From assembly GCF_039537705.1 (NCBI RefSeq), contig NZ_BAABBA010000013.1, positions 65,654 to 129,653 on the forward strand: 64,000 bases of DNA, read 5' to 3'. Both the position numbers and the translations under genes were made by a program. Each line of letters starts with the position of its first letter. The stretch's first letter is position 1. Below, piece after piece: positions 42,894-51,581 of this stretch. This DNA comes from Georgenia daeguensis (GTDB lineage Bacteria > Actinomycetota > Actinomycetes > Actinomycetales > Actinomycetaceae). A model generated the notes under the pieces. That model saw only the letters and a list, made by a program, of their open reading frames with translations. It was not told where the DNA came from and made no database searches.

Positions 42894-44632
42894 CAGACCG
42901 CTCCTATGTAGGCGGCGCGCACCTCGTCGTGGCTGGCCACCTCGTCCATGTCACCGCTGACCAGGACCCGGCCCTCGGCCAGGACGACCACCCGGTCGCC
43001 TAGTTGGCGGACGATGTCCATGTCGTGCTCGACGACGACGAGGGTGCAGCCGAGATCCTTGTTGATGGCCCGGAGCGTCCCCGCCAGCCGGACGGAGTCC
43101 TCGTGCGAGAGCCCGGCGGCCGGTTCGTCCAGCAGCACGATCTCGGGACCCCACGCGATCGTCAGGGCGAGCTCGAGGGCTCGCTGGTCGGCGAGCGAGA
43201 GATCGCTGGCCGGTGTGTCGTCGACGTCGGCGAAGCGAGCGAGCTCCGGCGGGAGGGACACGGACTGGTACGCCTCCGCCTGGGCGAGTGCCAGGTTCTG
43301 CGCCGGGGTGAGTTCGGGGTAGACGCTGGGCGTCTGGAAGAGTCGGCCGAGCCCGAGAGCGGCGCGGTGGTGGGGATGCCAGCTGGCGACGTCCTGACCC
43401 TTGAGGTGGATCTGGCCGCTCGTGGGCCGGAGGTCGCCCGCGACGAGGTTGAGCAGGGTGGTCTTGCCCGCGCCGTTGGGACCGATGAGGCACACCACCT
43501 CGCCCTGCCGGATCTGAAGATCCACGCCCCGGATGACCGGCGTAGCGTCGAAGCTCTTCGTCAGGTCCCGGACGTCGATCGCCACGTCGGCCGCATCGGC
43601 GCCGGGCCGGTCCGTCGCCGGGAGCCGGGTCCCCGGGGCGTCCGGCCGGTCCGCCGGCGGCTGGACCACCGCTCCCTGCGACGCGGTCTCGGACACGGGC
43701 CGGCGCAGCCTCGCCGTCACCAGACCCACGAGCCCGCCCGGCGCGAACCGGACGACGAGCACGAAGATGATCCCGATGACGAACAGGTACCAGCTGCCGA
43801 TCGCGGCACCGAGGTACTCCTGCCCGATCGTCACCAGAGCCGCACCGAGGAACGCTCCGAGGATGGAGCCCCGGCCGCCGACGGCCAGGAAGACGAGCAC
43901 CTGGGTCGACATGACGACGCCTGCGATACCGGGCGAGACGAGGCCGACGATGGGCGCGGCGACCACACCGGCCAGCGCCGCCACGGTGGCGCTGAGCACG
44001 AAGGCCTGGATCTTGACCCGACGGGGGTCGATGCCGAGGTGTTCGGAGCGCGGCTCGTTGATCCGCACGGCGAGCAGCCGCCGCCCGAAGCGTCCACGCA
44101 GGAGGTGGGCCCACACGACGGCGACCGTCAGGGCGACGACCACCGCGGTGCGGTAGTACGTGCTGACGATCCCGCCGGACCCGACGAACAGGCCGTTGGA
44201 GCCGTTGGTCAGACTGAGCAGCGACCGTGCGGCCTGCTCGGCGAGGAGCGTCAGGGCGAGCGTCAGGACCGCCATCGTCGACGGCGACGTGCCGCGGCGC
44301 AGGCCCGCCAGGCCGACGGCGAGCGCGAGGACCGCAGCCAGCGCGAGGGTGACCGGGACCGCGAGCAGGAGCGGTACCCCACGCTCGGTCCCGATGGCGA
44401 CGCCGTAGGCTCCCACGCCGAAGAACGCGGCGTGCCCGATGCTGATCACGCCGGCGCGACCCCACGCGAGGTCCAGGCCGAACGCGAACAGCCCGTAGGC
44501 CAGCGAGAGTGTCAGCAGCGAGAGCGGGTACGAGGTCAGGACGAACGGGGCGGCGGCGAGCGCGACGACGGCCCCGGCCAGGCCTATGCCGTGACGTCGC
44601 TGGATCCGCGCGACACGAGATGAACGGTTCAT
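42893..44632 (-). CDS. Fused permease-ATPase, LivM-LivG type
   Basis: A 579-residue fusion. Residues about 15-305 form a LivM-type permease (eight or so helices, with LDLAWGRAGVISIGHAAFFG). An acidic, Pro-rich linker follows, and about 350-579 form a LivG-type ATPase with Walker A GPNGAGKTT (384-392) and Walker B EIVLLDEPAAGLSH. The signature is LSLADQ (478-483), in which Ala replaces the Gly normally before Gln. ATGA overlap links it to the binding-protein gene. LivM-LivG fusions occur elsewhere; the altered signature is less usual. Confidence 0.92.
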   Translation of the reverse strand: MNRSSRVARIQRRHGIGLAGAVVALAAAPFVLTSYPLSLLTLSLAYGLFAFGLDLAWGRAGVISIGHAAFFGVGAYGVAIGTERGVPLLLAVPVTLALAAVLALAVGLAGLRRGTSPSTMAVLTLALTLLAEQAARSLLSLTNGSNGLFVGSGGIVSTYYRTAVVVALTVAVVWAHLLRGRFGRRLLAVRINEPRSEHLGIDPRRVKIQAFVLSATVAALAGVVAAPIVGLVSPGIAGVVMSTQVLVFLAVGGRGSILGAFLGAALVTIGQEYLGAAIGSWYLFVIGIIFVLVVRFAPGGLVGLVTARLRRPVSETASQGAVVQPPADRPDAPGTRLPATDRPGADAADVAIDVRDLTKSFDATPVIRGVDLQIRQGEVVCLIGPNGAGKTTLLNLVAGDLRPTSGQIHLKGQDVASWHPHHRAALGLGRLFQTPSVYPELTPAQNLALAQAEAYQSVSLPPELARFADVDDTPASDLSLADQRALELALTIAWGPEIVLLDEPAAGLSHEDSVRLAGTLRAINKDLGCTLVVVEHDMDIVRQLGDRVVVLAEGRVLVSGDMDEVASHDEVRAAYIGAV

Positions 44633-45867
44633 GAGCAGGCGGGGTTGGGCGGAAGGGTGTCCAGCGCTCCGAGCTCCTCGACCGGGGCGTAGGCGCCGCC
44701 GGGCTGGATCTCGAAGAGGTACATGTCGGTGACGAAGTAGTGGTCCTCGGTGAACCGGCCGTTCCCGAAGACGCCGTCCTCGACGGTGGTCCCGGCGAGC
44801 GCCTCGGCCACCGCGTCCGCCTCGGTGGTGCCCGCCTCCTCGACGGCGCGGGCGATCGCCTGGACGCCCTCGTAGGCGTTCGCGGCGACCGAGGGGATCG
44901 GGTCCTGGAAGTCGTAGGTCTCCCGGTACTTCTCCACGAAGTCGGCGTTCGCCTCGCCCTCCAGCTGGTCGGAGTACCGACCGCTGAGAACCATGCCCTC
45001 CGTCTTGGTGGTGAGGCTCGGGTAGAACTCCTGGATCAGGCTGATCCCGCTGAAGCCGGTGTCGTCCAGGAGGCCGGCCTGGTCGGCCTGAGTGACAAGG
45101 GTGACCGCGTCTCCGCCCACGACGGCCGACAGGATCCAGTCGGGCGAGGCGCCGTCGATCTTCCGCAGCACGGGCTGCCAGTCCGTCGTGCCGAGCGGGG
45201 AGTACTCCTCGACGACGACCGATCCACCCGCCTCCTCGATCATGGCGCGCGCCTTGGCGTTGTAGTTGCGCGGGAACACGTAGTCGTTGCCGACGAGGGC
45301 GACGTTCGTGCCGTACTCCTCCAGCATCCGCGGCACGATGCCCTCGAGCATGCTCTGGTCCGGCTCTCCGAACGAGAAGAAGTAGTCGCCGCAGAACGGG
45401 GCGTCGCCCATGATGGCGGTGGCGAAGGGCACCTTGGCCTCCGCGGAGACCTCGGCGACGGCGCCGGCCGTGTCGCCGGGGATCGTGCCGAAGAGAATGT
45501 CGACCTGGTCCTGGTTGATGAGTCTCTGCGCGAGCTGGGTGGACTTCGAGACGTTCGCCTCGTCGTCGACCATGACGAACTCGACGGGCTGGCCGAGCAC
45601 CCCTCCCGCGTCGTTGATCCTCTCCACACCGAGCTCGAACCCGCGCTGGAGAGCGGTGCCCTCCGGGACCACGGGTCCGGTGACCGGCGCGATGAGGCCG
45701 ATCTTGAGGCCGCCCCCGGACGACTCCTCTGAGCTCTCGCTGACGGCACCGCCGCACGCGGCGAGGAGCAGCGTGCTCGCACCGACGACGACGGCGAGCG
45801 GAGTGCGGGCGGACCTCATGCCGCGCCCGACTGTGCGGCCACGGATGCTGAAGACTTGCTGAGCCAT
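44629..45867 (-). CDS. Leu/Ile/Val-type substrate-binding lipoprotein
   Basis: About 412 residues. The signal peptide has a lipobox LLLAAC with a Cys at about 38 and a Ser/Glu-rich linker. The type I binding fold begins LKIGLIAPVTGPVVPEGTAL and resembles receptors for amino acids, urea or short amides (FmdD/UrtA group). The Leu/Ile/Val and amide receptors are hard to tell apart by eye. GGAGG precedes the ATG at 45867. Its start region overlaps the end of livH by 52 bp. The presence of an amidase at the end of the operon favours an amide or amidated amino acid as ligand. Confidence 0.9.
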   Translation of the reverse strand: MAQQVFSIRGRTVGRGMRSARTPLAVVVGASTLLLAACGGAVSESSEESSGGGLKIGLIAPVTGPVVPEGTALQRGFELGVERINDAGGVLGQPVEFVMVDDEANVSKSTQLAQRLINQDQVDILFGTIPGDTAGAVAEVSAEAKVPFATAIMGDAPFCGDYFFSFGEPDQSMLEGIVPRMLEEYGTNVALVGNDYVFPRNYNAKARAMIEEAGGSVVVEEYSPLGTTDWQPVLRKIDGASPDWILSAVVGGDAVTLVTQADQAGLLDDTGFSGISLIQEFYPSLTTKTEGMVLSGRYSDQLEGEANADFVEKYRETYDFQDPIPSVAANAYEGVQAIARAVEEAGTTEADAVAEALAGTTVEDGVFGNGRFTEDHYFVTDMYLFEIQPGGAYAPVEELGALDTLPPNPACS

Positions 45868-46718
45868 TGCGGTTTCCTCCAGGTCAGCCCGTTCGGACGG
45901 GCGGCGATGAGCACGATGAGCAGGGCGAAGAGAACGAACTGTGCGGCGGTCTCGGAGAGATAGGTCCGCAGAACCGTGCTGAGGACGGCGACGATGAAGG
46001 CGCCCACGATGGATCCGGGAAGCGATCCGGGACGCCCCAGCAGCACGGCGAAGAAGGCCGGCGCTAAGAACGAGGCGCCCACGTTGGGGGTGACTCCGAG
46101 CATCGGGCTCTGGACGGCACCGGCCAGGACCGCGATGGCAGTGCCGACGGCGAATCCGGCGGTCATCATGAACGCGGGCGGGATCCCGAGCAGGGCCGCC
46201 ATCTCCCTGTTGTCCACGGTCGCCCGGATGTTGAGGCCGAAGCTCGTCCGGTAGATCACGAACAGCGAGACGGCGACGACGCCGAGGCACACCGCGGTCG
46301 CCACCAGCCGGTAGGTGGGGTAGCTGACGCCGAGGAGGTCGACGGTGCCGCCGATCGGGGCGGCCACCGATGCGGGTGTGGAGCCGAAGATCGCGTCGGC
46401 GCCCTGACGCAGGACGATCGCCACTCCCCACATCGCCAGGAGCGTGGCGAGGAAGCCCCGGGCGTACAGCTTGGCCAGCACCAGTCGTTCGGTCAGCACG
46501 CCGAGTACGAGGCCGACGCCCACGGCGACGGCGACCCGCAGCAGGAACGGGACGGCGTCGAGGGCGTACATGGTGAAGGCGCCCACCATGACGAACTCGC
46601 CGTGCGCGACGTTCACGACACCGAGCTGGCCGAAGATGATGCCCAGGCTGAGAGCGAGGAGGGCGTAGAACCCGAAAAGGGAGACGACAGCGAGAGAGAG
46701 GGAGACCACGGTGTCCAT
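45816..46718 (-). CDS. livH: Branched-chain-type ABC permease, LivH
   Basis: A 300-residue LivH-type permease with eight or so helices. Family marks are SLGIIFGQLGVVNVAHGEFV near the start and GVTPNVGASFLAPAFFAVLL later. The ATG at 46718 has GGAG six bases before it; a GTG three bases upstream would add one residue. It is the first transporter gene of the unit, 125 bp after the TetR gene on the same strand. It pairs with the permease half of the livM-livG fusion. Confidence 0.92.
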   Translation of the reverse strand: MDTVVSLSLAVVSLFGFYALLALSLGIIFGQLGVVNVAHGEFVMVGAFTMYALDAVPFLLRVAVAVGVGLVLGVLTERLVLAKLYARGFLATLLAMWGVAIVLRQGADAIFGSTPASVAAPIGGTVDLLGVSYPTYRLVATAVCLGVVAVSLFVIYRTSFGLNIRATVDNREMAALLGIPPAFMMTAGFAVGTAIAVLAGAVQSPMLGVTPNVGASFLAPAFFAVLLGRPGSLPGSIVGAFIVAVLSTVLRTYLSETAAQFVLFALLIVLIAARPNGLTWRKPQWLSKSSASVAAQSGAA

Positions 46719-46843
46719 CACGAGCTCCTCTGAAGGAGCGCCAGGACCCGGGTGACATGAGACACGTCGACGGGCATGGCCGGGATGCTGTCACCGGCCA
46801 GGGACGTCGCAGTGGCAAGTGAGACGTCATGCCCGACGGGTTC

Positions 46844-47416
46844 TCACTTCCAGTGGCGCGAGACCGCCTTGGCTGCGAAGTCGGCCACGTCAACCTTGTC
46901 GGTGCAGAGGCCGCCGGCGAGCATCGCCAGCATGGAGACGCGACGCTGGGGATCGCGGATCACCCCCGCCATGTCGATCGCGTCGCGGGGATCGGCGGTG
47001 CGCCGGATGTACCCGGCCGACTGGGCCGCTACCCACGACGTCGCGAAGTCGGGCTCGAACGCGGCCCGGATGTGCAGCACCGGCGTGGTCCCCACCTCGA
47101 TACCGGCCCCTCGGATGAACCGGCTGTCGCGGGTGGTCATTCGCGAGTAGGTCTCGAGGATCCTCAGGACGTGGTCGACGGGTTCCTCGTCCGGGTGGCG
47201 TTCGTGTGCGAGCTCGGCCATGCGGGACCACCGAAGGATCGACACCTCGTCGATCAGCGCCTGCTTGCCGTCGAAGTGCCGGTAGAGCGTGGCGAGGCTG
47301 ACCCCCGCGGCGTTGGCGATGTCACGAACGCTGACGTCGGACGAGCCGGCCCACCCGACGACGTCACGGGTGGCGCGGACGAGTCGTACGCGGTTCTCTT
47401 GCGCGTCGCTGCGCAT
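46844..47416 (-). CDS. TetR-family transcriptional regulator
   Basis: A 190-residue TetR protein. The DNA-binding part is VSVRDIANAAGVSLATLYRH after ENRVRLVRATRDVVGWAG, and the C-terminal ligand domain runs from about 65 to the end. It sits directly upstream of the ABC/amidase genes in the same orientation, so it most likely controls them. The 125-bp gap to livH has CGGGCATG and its complement 49 bp apart, a weak operator candidate. The ligand is unknown. Confidence 0.9.
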   Translation of the reverse strand: MRSDAQENRVRLVRATRDVVGWAGSSDVSVRDIANAAGVSLATLYRHFDGKQALIDEVSILRWSRMAELAHERHPDEEPVDHVLRILETYSRMTTRDSRFIRGAGIEVGTTPVLHIRAAFEPDFATSWVAAQSAGYIRRTADPRDAIDMAGVIRDPQRRVSMLAMLAGGLCTDKVDVADFAAKAVSRHWK

Positions 47417-47663
47417 CTGGGTACCTGCCTCAGATCACGTGTGCTGACCCCTGTACCGAGGACGCCATACCGTACTGGGCGACGGGACCGGTAGTCACCA
47501 CTACAGGAGCATTCAAAATCAGAAAATTGCTGACCGTTTTTCCGTCCGCACTTTTCCCGTAGACCCTCGCCGCGGCCACGGTGGCCAAATCGCTGACACG
47601 GCGGCCCGCCACCGCCATCCTGTCGCCCAGGGAGGGGGTGTCCGCGCCGAACCGGAGGCACGC

Positions 47664-48443
47664 ATGGCGCTCGTGAAGGACAGATCCGCCGGCCCCGGCC
47701 GGGAGGGCACCCGCCCGGCGGCGCTGGCGTTCTGGCGCACGCTGGCCGCGGGAGCGGTCGGCGGCGGGCTGGTCGGGCTGCTCGTGGGCGGCGTGCTGGG
47801 CCGGCTGCTCATGCGCCTGCTGGCGGTGACCTCGCCGGAGTCGGCGCAGGGACGGCTGACCGACGACATCCAGCCGGTGGGGCAGATCTCCCTGGGCGGC
47901 ACGCTCCAGCTCCTCGTCACCACCGTCGCGCTCGGCGCGATCGCGGGACTGGTATACCTGTGGGTCCGGCGGGTGCTGCCGCCGTCCGGGCGGGGCCGGC
48001 GCGGGCTCTTCGCGCTGTTCGTCGGCACCGTCGGCGGGGCGTTCCTCGTCCACGACCACTCGTCGTTCGACTACTCGGTGCTGCAGCCGGAGTGGCTCGC
48101 CGTCGTCTCCTTCGTCACCGTCCCGACCCTCTTCGGGCTGCTCGCCCCGTCGGTCGTGGACCGGCTGGAGGACGGGTGGGCCCGTCGCGCCCCGGCGTGG
48201 CTGGTGCTCGGACTGGGCGCCGTCGCGCTGAACCTTGCCCTCGTCGTCGTCGCGCTGCCCGTCGTGATCGCCTTCGGCCTCAGCCGGTCCGAGACGGCCG
48301 TGCGCTTCTGGCGCAGCCACGCGGTCACGGTGGCGGGCCGGGTGCTGTTCGTGCTCATGGTCGCGTGGGGCCTGTACGGCATCACCGCGGACGTCGTCTC
48401 CATCGCGACGGACGTCCCGTCGCGGGCGCCGTTCACCCCCTGA
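47664..48443 (+). CDS. Integral membrane protein of unknown family
   Basis: A 259-residue protein I cannot place in a named family. It has about six hydrophobic helices (about 24-48, 78-102, 115-128, 142-158, 175-203 and 224-248). Between helices lie a DIQPVGQISLGGTLQLLV segment and a HDHSSFDYSVLQPEW segment that may face outward. No enzyme or transport motif is visible. It lies in a gene-poor area: the 247 bp before it include an AT-rich patch around 47510-47560 that could hold its promoter. It converges on the winged-helix gene with three bases between them. Confidence 0.75.
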   Translation: MALVKDRSAGPGREGTRPAALAFWRTLAAGAVGGGLVGLLVGGVLGRLLMRLLAVTSPESAQGRLTDDIQPVGQISLGGTLQLLVTTVALGAIAGLVYLWVRRVLPPSGRGRRGLFALFVGTVGGAFLVHDHSSFDYSVLQPEWLAVVSFVTVPTLFGLLAPSVVDRLEDGWARRAPAWLVLGLGAVALNLALVVVALPVVIAFGLSRSETAVRFWRSHAVTVAGRVLFVLMVAWGLYGITADVVSIATDVPSRAPFTP

Positions 48444-48446
48444 GGC

Positions 48447-49652
48447 TCACGCGCCAGCAGCGCCGCCCCGCAGCTTCGCGCGGAGGCCGTAGAGCACCGG
48501 CGGCGGCCACCGGTCGCCCGGGCGGGCGCCGTCCAGCCAGTCGGTGAGCCGCTCCGCCTCGCGCTCCAGCGCCCGGGCACCGTCGCGGCCGACGTCCTCG
48601 AGCAGGTGCACCCGCACACGGGCGCCGTCGAACTGGTGCCACGCGCCGACGATGCGGCCGTCCCACCAGGCCGTGGTCCCACCGTTGCCGCCGGGGTCAA
48701 AGAGCTCGGCACGGTGCGGGCCGAGGTACCAGTCCCGCTCGTGCCATCCCATCGTCGTCGCGTCCAGCGTGGGCAGCAGCGCCGCCCAGGGCTCGACCGG
48801 CTCCTCGGGGCCGACGTCGTCGGGCAGCACGTACCCCCGGCCACCGCCCTCGAGCGCGACCTCCTCCGCCTCGACCGCACGCAACGCGGCCCGGACGTGG
48901 GGCACGGTGTCGCCCAGCCACCATCTCAGGTCCTGTTCGGTGCCGGGCCCGAAGGCCCGCAGCCACCGGCGCACCAGGTGCTCACGCGCGACGTCCGGCT
49001 CCATCTCCGGCAGCGGCCCGCCGAGCCAGCGCACCATCGAGGTCCATCGCGGCCGCGACACCAGCCAGCCGCCGTCGTTGTGGCCCCGCACGATCACCCC
49101 GCGTGCCGAGAGCACCGCGAGGATGCGCTGCCCCACCGCGGTGCCGCCGACCCGGTGACCTCTCACCTCGTATGGGGTGGTCACCCCCAGCGCGGGCACC
49201 GCGTCGCGCAGCTGCGGCAAGGTCAGCTCGGTCCCGTCCGCCAGGCGATCGACGACGGCGGACGCGGCCTCCCGGAACCACGGGACGCCGTCGGGCGCCA
49301 CACCCGCCCGCTCGAGGTCGCGGACCAGGAGGCGTTCCTCGGCCGCGGCCACCCGGGCGCCCGGCCCGTGCACCGCTGCCGGGAGCGTCTCGCGCGGGAC
49401 GACGAACAGCGTGCCGCGCATCGTCAGCTGCTTGACGAGGGTTCGGTCCGCGTACAGGGCGCGGTCGACGTCCTGCCGGGTCAGGCCGTCCACGCGGGCC
49501 CACGCCGAGAGGTACACGGTCGAGTGGTCGGTGCCGTGGAGGGCGACCATCGCGTCCGTCGCCGCGACGGCGTCCGGCAGCCGGTGACCGGGCGCGAGCC
49601 CGTGCCGGCGGGCGATCCGGGCGCGCCGCTCCGCGGTCGTGATCGTGCGCAC
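48447..49652 (-). CDS. Winged-helix DNA-binding domain protein (HTH_42/AlkX-like)
   Basis: About 401 residues. The HTH_42 family includes YcaQ-type interstrand-crosslink glycosylases and related proteins. The start RTITTAERRARIARRHGLAP and the GTDHSTVYLSAWARVDGL region are typical of the actinobacterial subfamily, and a basic-aromatic stretch lies near GGWLVSRPRWTSMVRWLGG. The catalytic QxD of YcaQ is not clearly present, so activity on DNA is uncertain. The GTG start has AGGAGG eight bases before it. It is divergent from the FAD oxidoreductase gene. Confidence 0.88.
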   Translation of the reverse strand: MRTITTAERRARIARRHGLAPGHRLPDAVAATDAMVALHGTDHSTVYLSAWARVDGLTRQDVDRALYADRTLVKQLTMRGTLFVVPRETLPAAVHGPGARVAAAEERLLVRDLERAGVAPDGVPWFREAASAVVDRLADGTELTLPQLRDAVPALGVTTPYEVRGHRVGGTAVGQRILAVLSARGVIVRGHNDGGWLVSRPRWTSMVRWLGGPLPEMEPDVAREHLVRRWLRAFGPGTEQDLRWWLGDTVPHVRAALRAVEAEEVALEGGGRGYVLPDDVGPEEPVEPWAALLPTLDATTMGWHERDWYLGPHRAELFDPGGNGGTTAWWDGRIVGAWHQFDGARVRVHLLEDVGRDGARALEREAERLTDWLDGARPGDRWPPPVLYGLRAKLRGGAAGA

Positions 49653-49802
49653 GGGGCGATCCTCCTCCCCGATGCGGTCGGAAGGCCGGTCTCCGCGACC
49701 GTCAGCTGTAGGCGGGCGGATCGGGGCGCGGCCGCGGTGGCCGGAAGACCAGTTGCCGAGGGGCGCTACCGCACCACGCAGAGTCAGGAGCATGCTGGCA
49801 CC

Positions 49803-50930
49803 GTGAGGAAGCGCGTGGTGATCCTGGGCGCCGGCTTCGGCGGTCTCGAGCTCAGCACCCTGCTGTCGGAGCGGCTGGCCGACGCGGTCGACGTGACGCT
49901 TCTGGACCGGAGCGACTCCTTCACCTTCGGGTTCTCCAAGCTCGACATCCTGTTCGGGAACCTGACGAGCGACGAGGCGCGCCTTCCCTACCGGGAGCTC
50001 GCCATGCCCGGTGTGGAGTTCCGGCAGGAGACGGTGGTCTCGATCGACCCGGCGCAGCGCCGGGTGGTCACCGACGCCGCGACGTACGACGCCGACTACC
50101 TGGTGGTCGCCCTCGGTGCGGACTACGACCAGGCCGCCACCCCCGGCTTCGTCGAGGGCGGGTTCGAGTACTACTCGATCGCGGGCGCGGAGCGCTTCAG
50201 GGACGCGCTGCCCTCCTTCGACGGCGGCCGGATCCTGCTCGCCGTGCTGTCGATCCCCTTCAAGTGCCCGCCCGCGCCGTACGAGGGGATCCTGCTGCTG
50301 CACGACTACCTGGTGGCTCGCGGCATCCGGGAGGTGAGCCAGATGCACCTGATCACCCCGCAACCGGCTCCCATCCCGGTCTCGGCCGAGGCGTCCGCAG
50401 CGGTGGAGAGGACGATGGCCGACCGTGGCATCCGGTACACCAAGCGACACCGGGTGTACGGGATCGACCCGGCGACGAGGGTCGCGCACCTGAAGGACCA
50501 CGACGAGCCGTTCGACCTGTTCATCGGGATTCCCGTCCACAAGGTGCCGGACGTCCTCACGGACGCAGGCCTGACCGAGAACGGGTGGGTGCGGGTCGAC
50601 CCGTACACCCTGCGCACGCCGTTCCCGGGCGTGTTCGCCATCGGCGACTGCGCCGAGACCGGGATCCCCAAGGCAGGGGTGTTCGCCGAGTCAGCGGCCC
50701 GGGCGGTGGCCGAGGCGATCACCGCGGAGGTCCGCGGGGGCGAGGCGCCGCCGTTCGACGGCGCGGGGCTGTGCTTCGTGGAGTTCGGGGGCGGCGAGGT
50801 CGGCCGCGTCGATGTGAGGTTCCGTGCCAAGGGCGGACCGTCCGCCCCGCTCCTGGGACCCGCGACGAGATACGCCGAGGAGAAGGCGGACTTCGGCTCG
50901 GTCCGCCGGACTCGCTGGTTCGGCCGCTAG
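49803..50930 (+). CDS. NAD(P)/FAD-dependent oxidoreductase
   Basis: A 375-residue two-dinucleotide-fold flavoprotein. The FAD motif VVILGAGFGGLELSTLLSER opens the protein, and the second FAD contact is FAIGDCAETGIPKAGVFAES near 290. The overall layout, with the SIPFKCPPAPYEGILLLHDY region in the middle, resembles sulfide:quinone reductases and type II NADH dehydrogenases; CP in KCPPAPYE is one of the positions used by sulfide:quinone reductases, but other needed cysteines are missing. The GTG start is chosen by frame. Electron donor and acceptor are unknown. Confidence 0.87.
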   Translation: MRKRVVILGAGFGGLELSTLLSERLADAVDVTLLDRSDSFTFGFSKLDILFGNLTSDEARLPYRELAMPGVEFRQETVVSIDPAQRRVVTDAATYDADYLVVALGADYDQAATPGFVEGGFEYYSIAGAERFRDALPSFDGGRILLAVLSIPFKCPPAPYEGILLLHDYLVARGIREVSQMHLITPQPAPIPVSAEASAAVERTMADRGIRYTKRHRVYGIDPATRVAHLKDHDEPFDLFIGIPVHKVPDVLTDAGLTENGWVRVDPYTLRTPFPGVFAIGDCAETGIPKAGVFAESAARAVAEAITAEVRGGEAPPFDGAGLCFVEFGGGEVGRVDVRFRAKGGPSAPLLGPATRYAEEKADFGSVRRTRWFGR

Positions 50931-51055
50931 CAGGGGCGGTCCGTGGCGCAGGCGATCTCGCCCCACGGTGTCGAGATGGCGGCGCCGGCTCCGTCCCCGG
51001 GGCGAGCAGGCATGAGGGCCGCGACCGGCGGCCGTCCGACGAAGGAGAGCTGACT

Positions 51056-51574
51056 GTGGAGCCGAACAAGATCGCCGAGATCCTGAACCACCCGACCAGC
51101 CAGGAGCTGCTGGCCCGCGACGTGACCCGGCTGGCCTACGTCGCCGGGGACGGCACCCCGCGCGTCGTGCCGATCGGCTTCACCTGGAACGGTGCGGAGA
51201 TCGTCATGTGCACGACTCCCAACGCCCCGAAGCTCGAAGCCCTGCGGCGCAACCCGGCGGTGGCCCTGACCATCGACACCGAGGTGCACCCGCCGAAGAT
51301 CCTCCTGATCCGCGGCCGGGCGGAGCTGGACCTCGTCGAGGGCATCCCGGAGGAGTACCTCCAGATGAACGGCACCTACGAGATGACGCCCGAGCAACGG
51401 GTTCACTGGGAGGCCGAGGTCCGCTCGCTCTACGAGGCCATGGTGCGGATCGTCGTGACTCCGACCTGGGTCAAGCTCATCGACTTCGAGACGACCCTCC
51501 CGAGCGCCGTCGAGGAGCTGGTCAGGCGGCGCGAGGAACGACGGCGGACGGGCTCGCCGCGCCCGGCCGGCTGA
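51056..51574 (+). CDS. Pyridoxamine 5'-phosphate oxidase-like flavin protein
   Basis: A 172-residue protein with the PPOX/flavin-reductase-like beta-barrel. The pattern LLARDVTRLAYVAGDGTPRV and PIGFTWNGAEIVMCTTPNAP at the start is typical of F420- or FMN-binding members in actinobacteria; VALTIDTEVHPPKILLIRGR follows. These reduce or oxidise small molecules. The GTG start has AAGGAG nearby. It is 125 bp after the FAD oxidoreductase and converges on the beta-glucosidase gene with seven bases between them. Confidence 0.88.
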   Translation: MEPNKIAEILNHPTSQELLARDVTRLAYVAGDGTPRVVPIGFTWNGAEIVMCTTPNAPKLEALRRNPAVALTIDTEVHPPKILLIRGRAELDLVEGIPEEYLQMNGTYEMTPEQRVHWEAEVRSLYEAMVRIVVTPTWVKLIDFETTLPSAVEELVRRREERRRTGSPRPAG

Positions 51575-51581
51575 CACCTCG

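Noticed and set aside
47500..47560. AT-rich patch read as a possible origin or horizontally acquired piece
   Set aside because: It is short, has no repeats or DnaA-box cluster, and is best explained as a promoter region.
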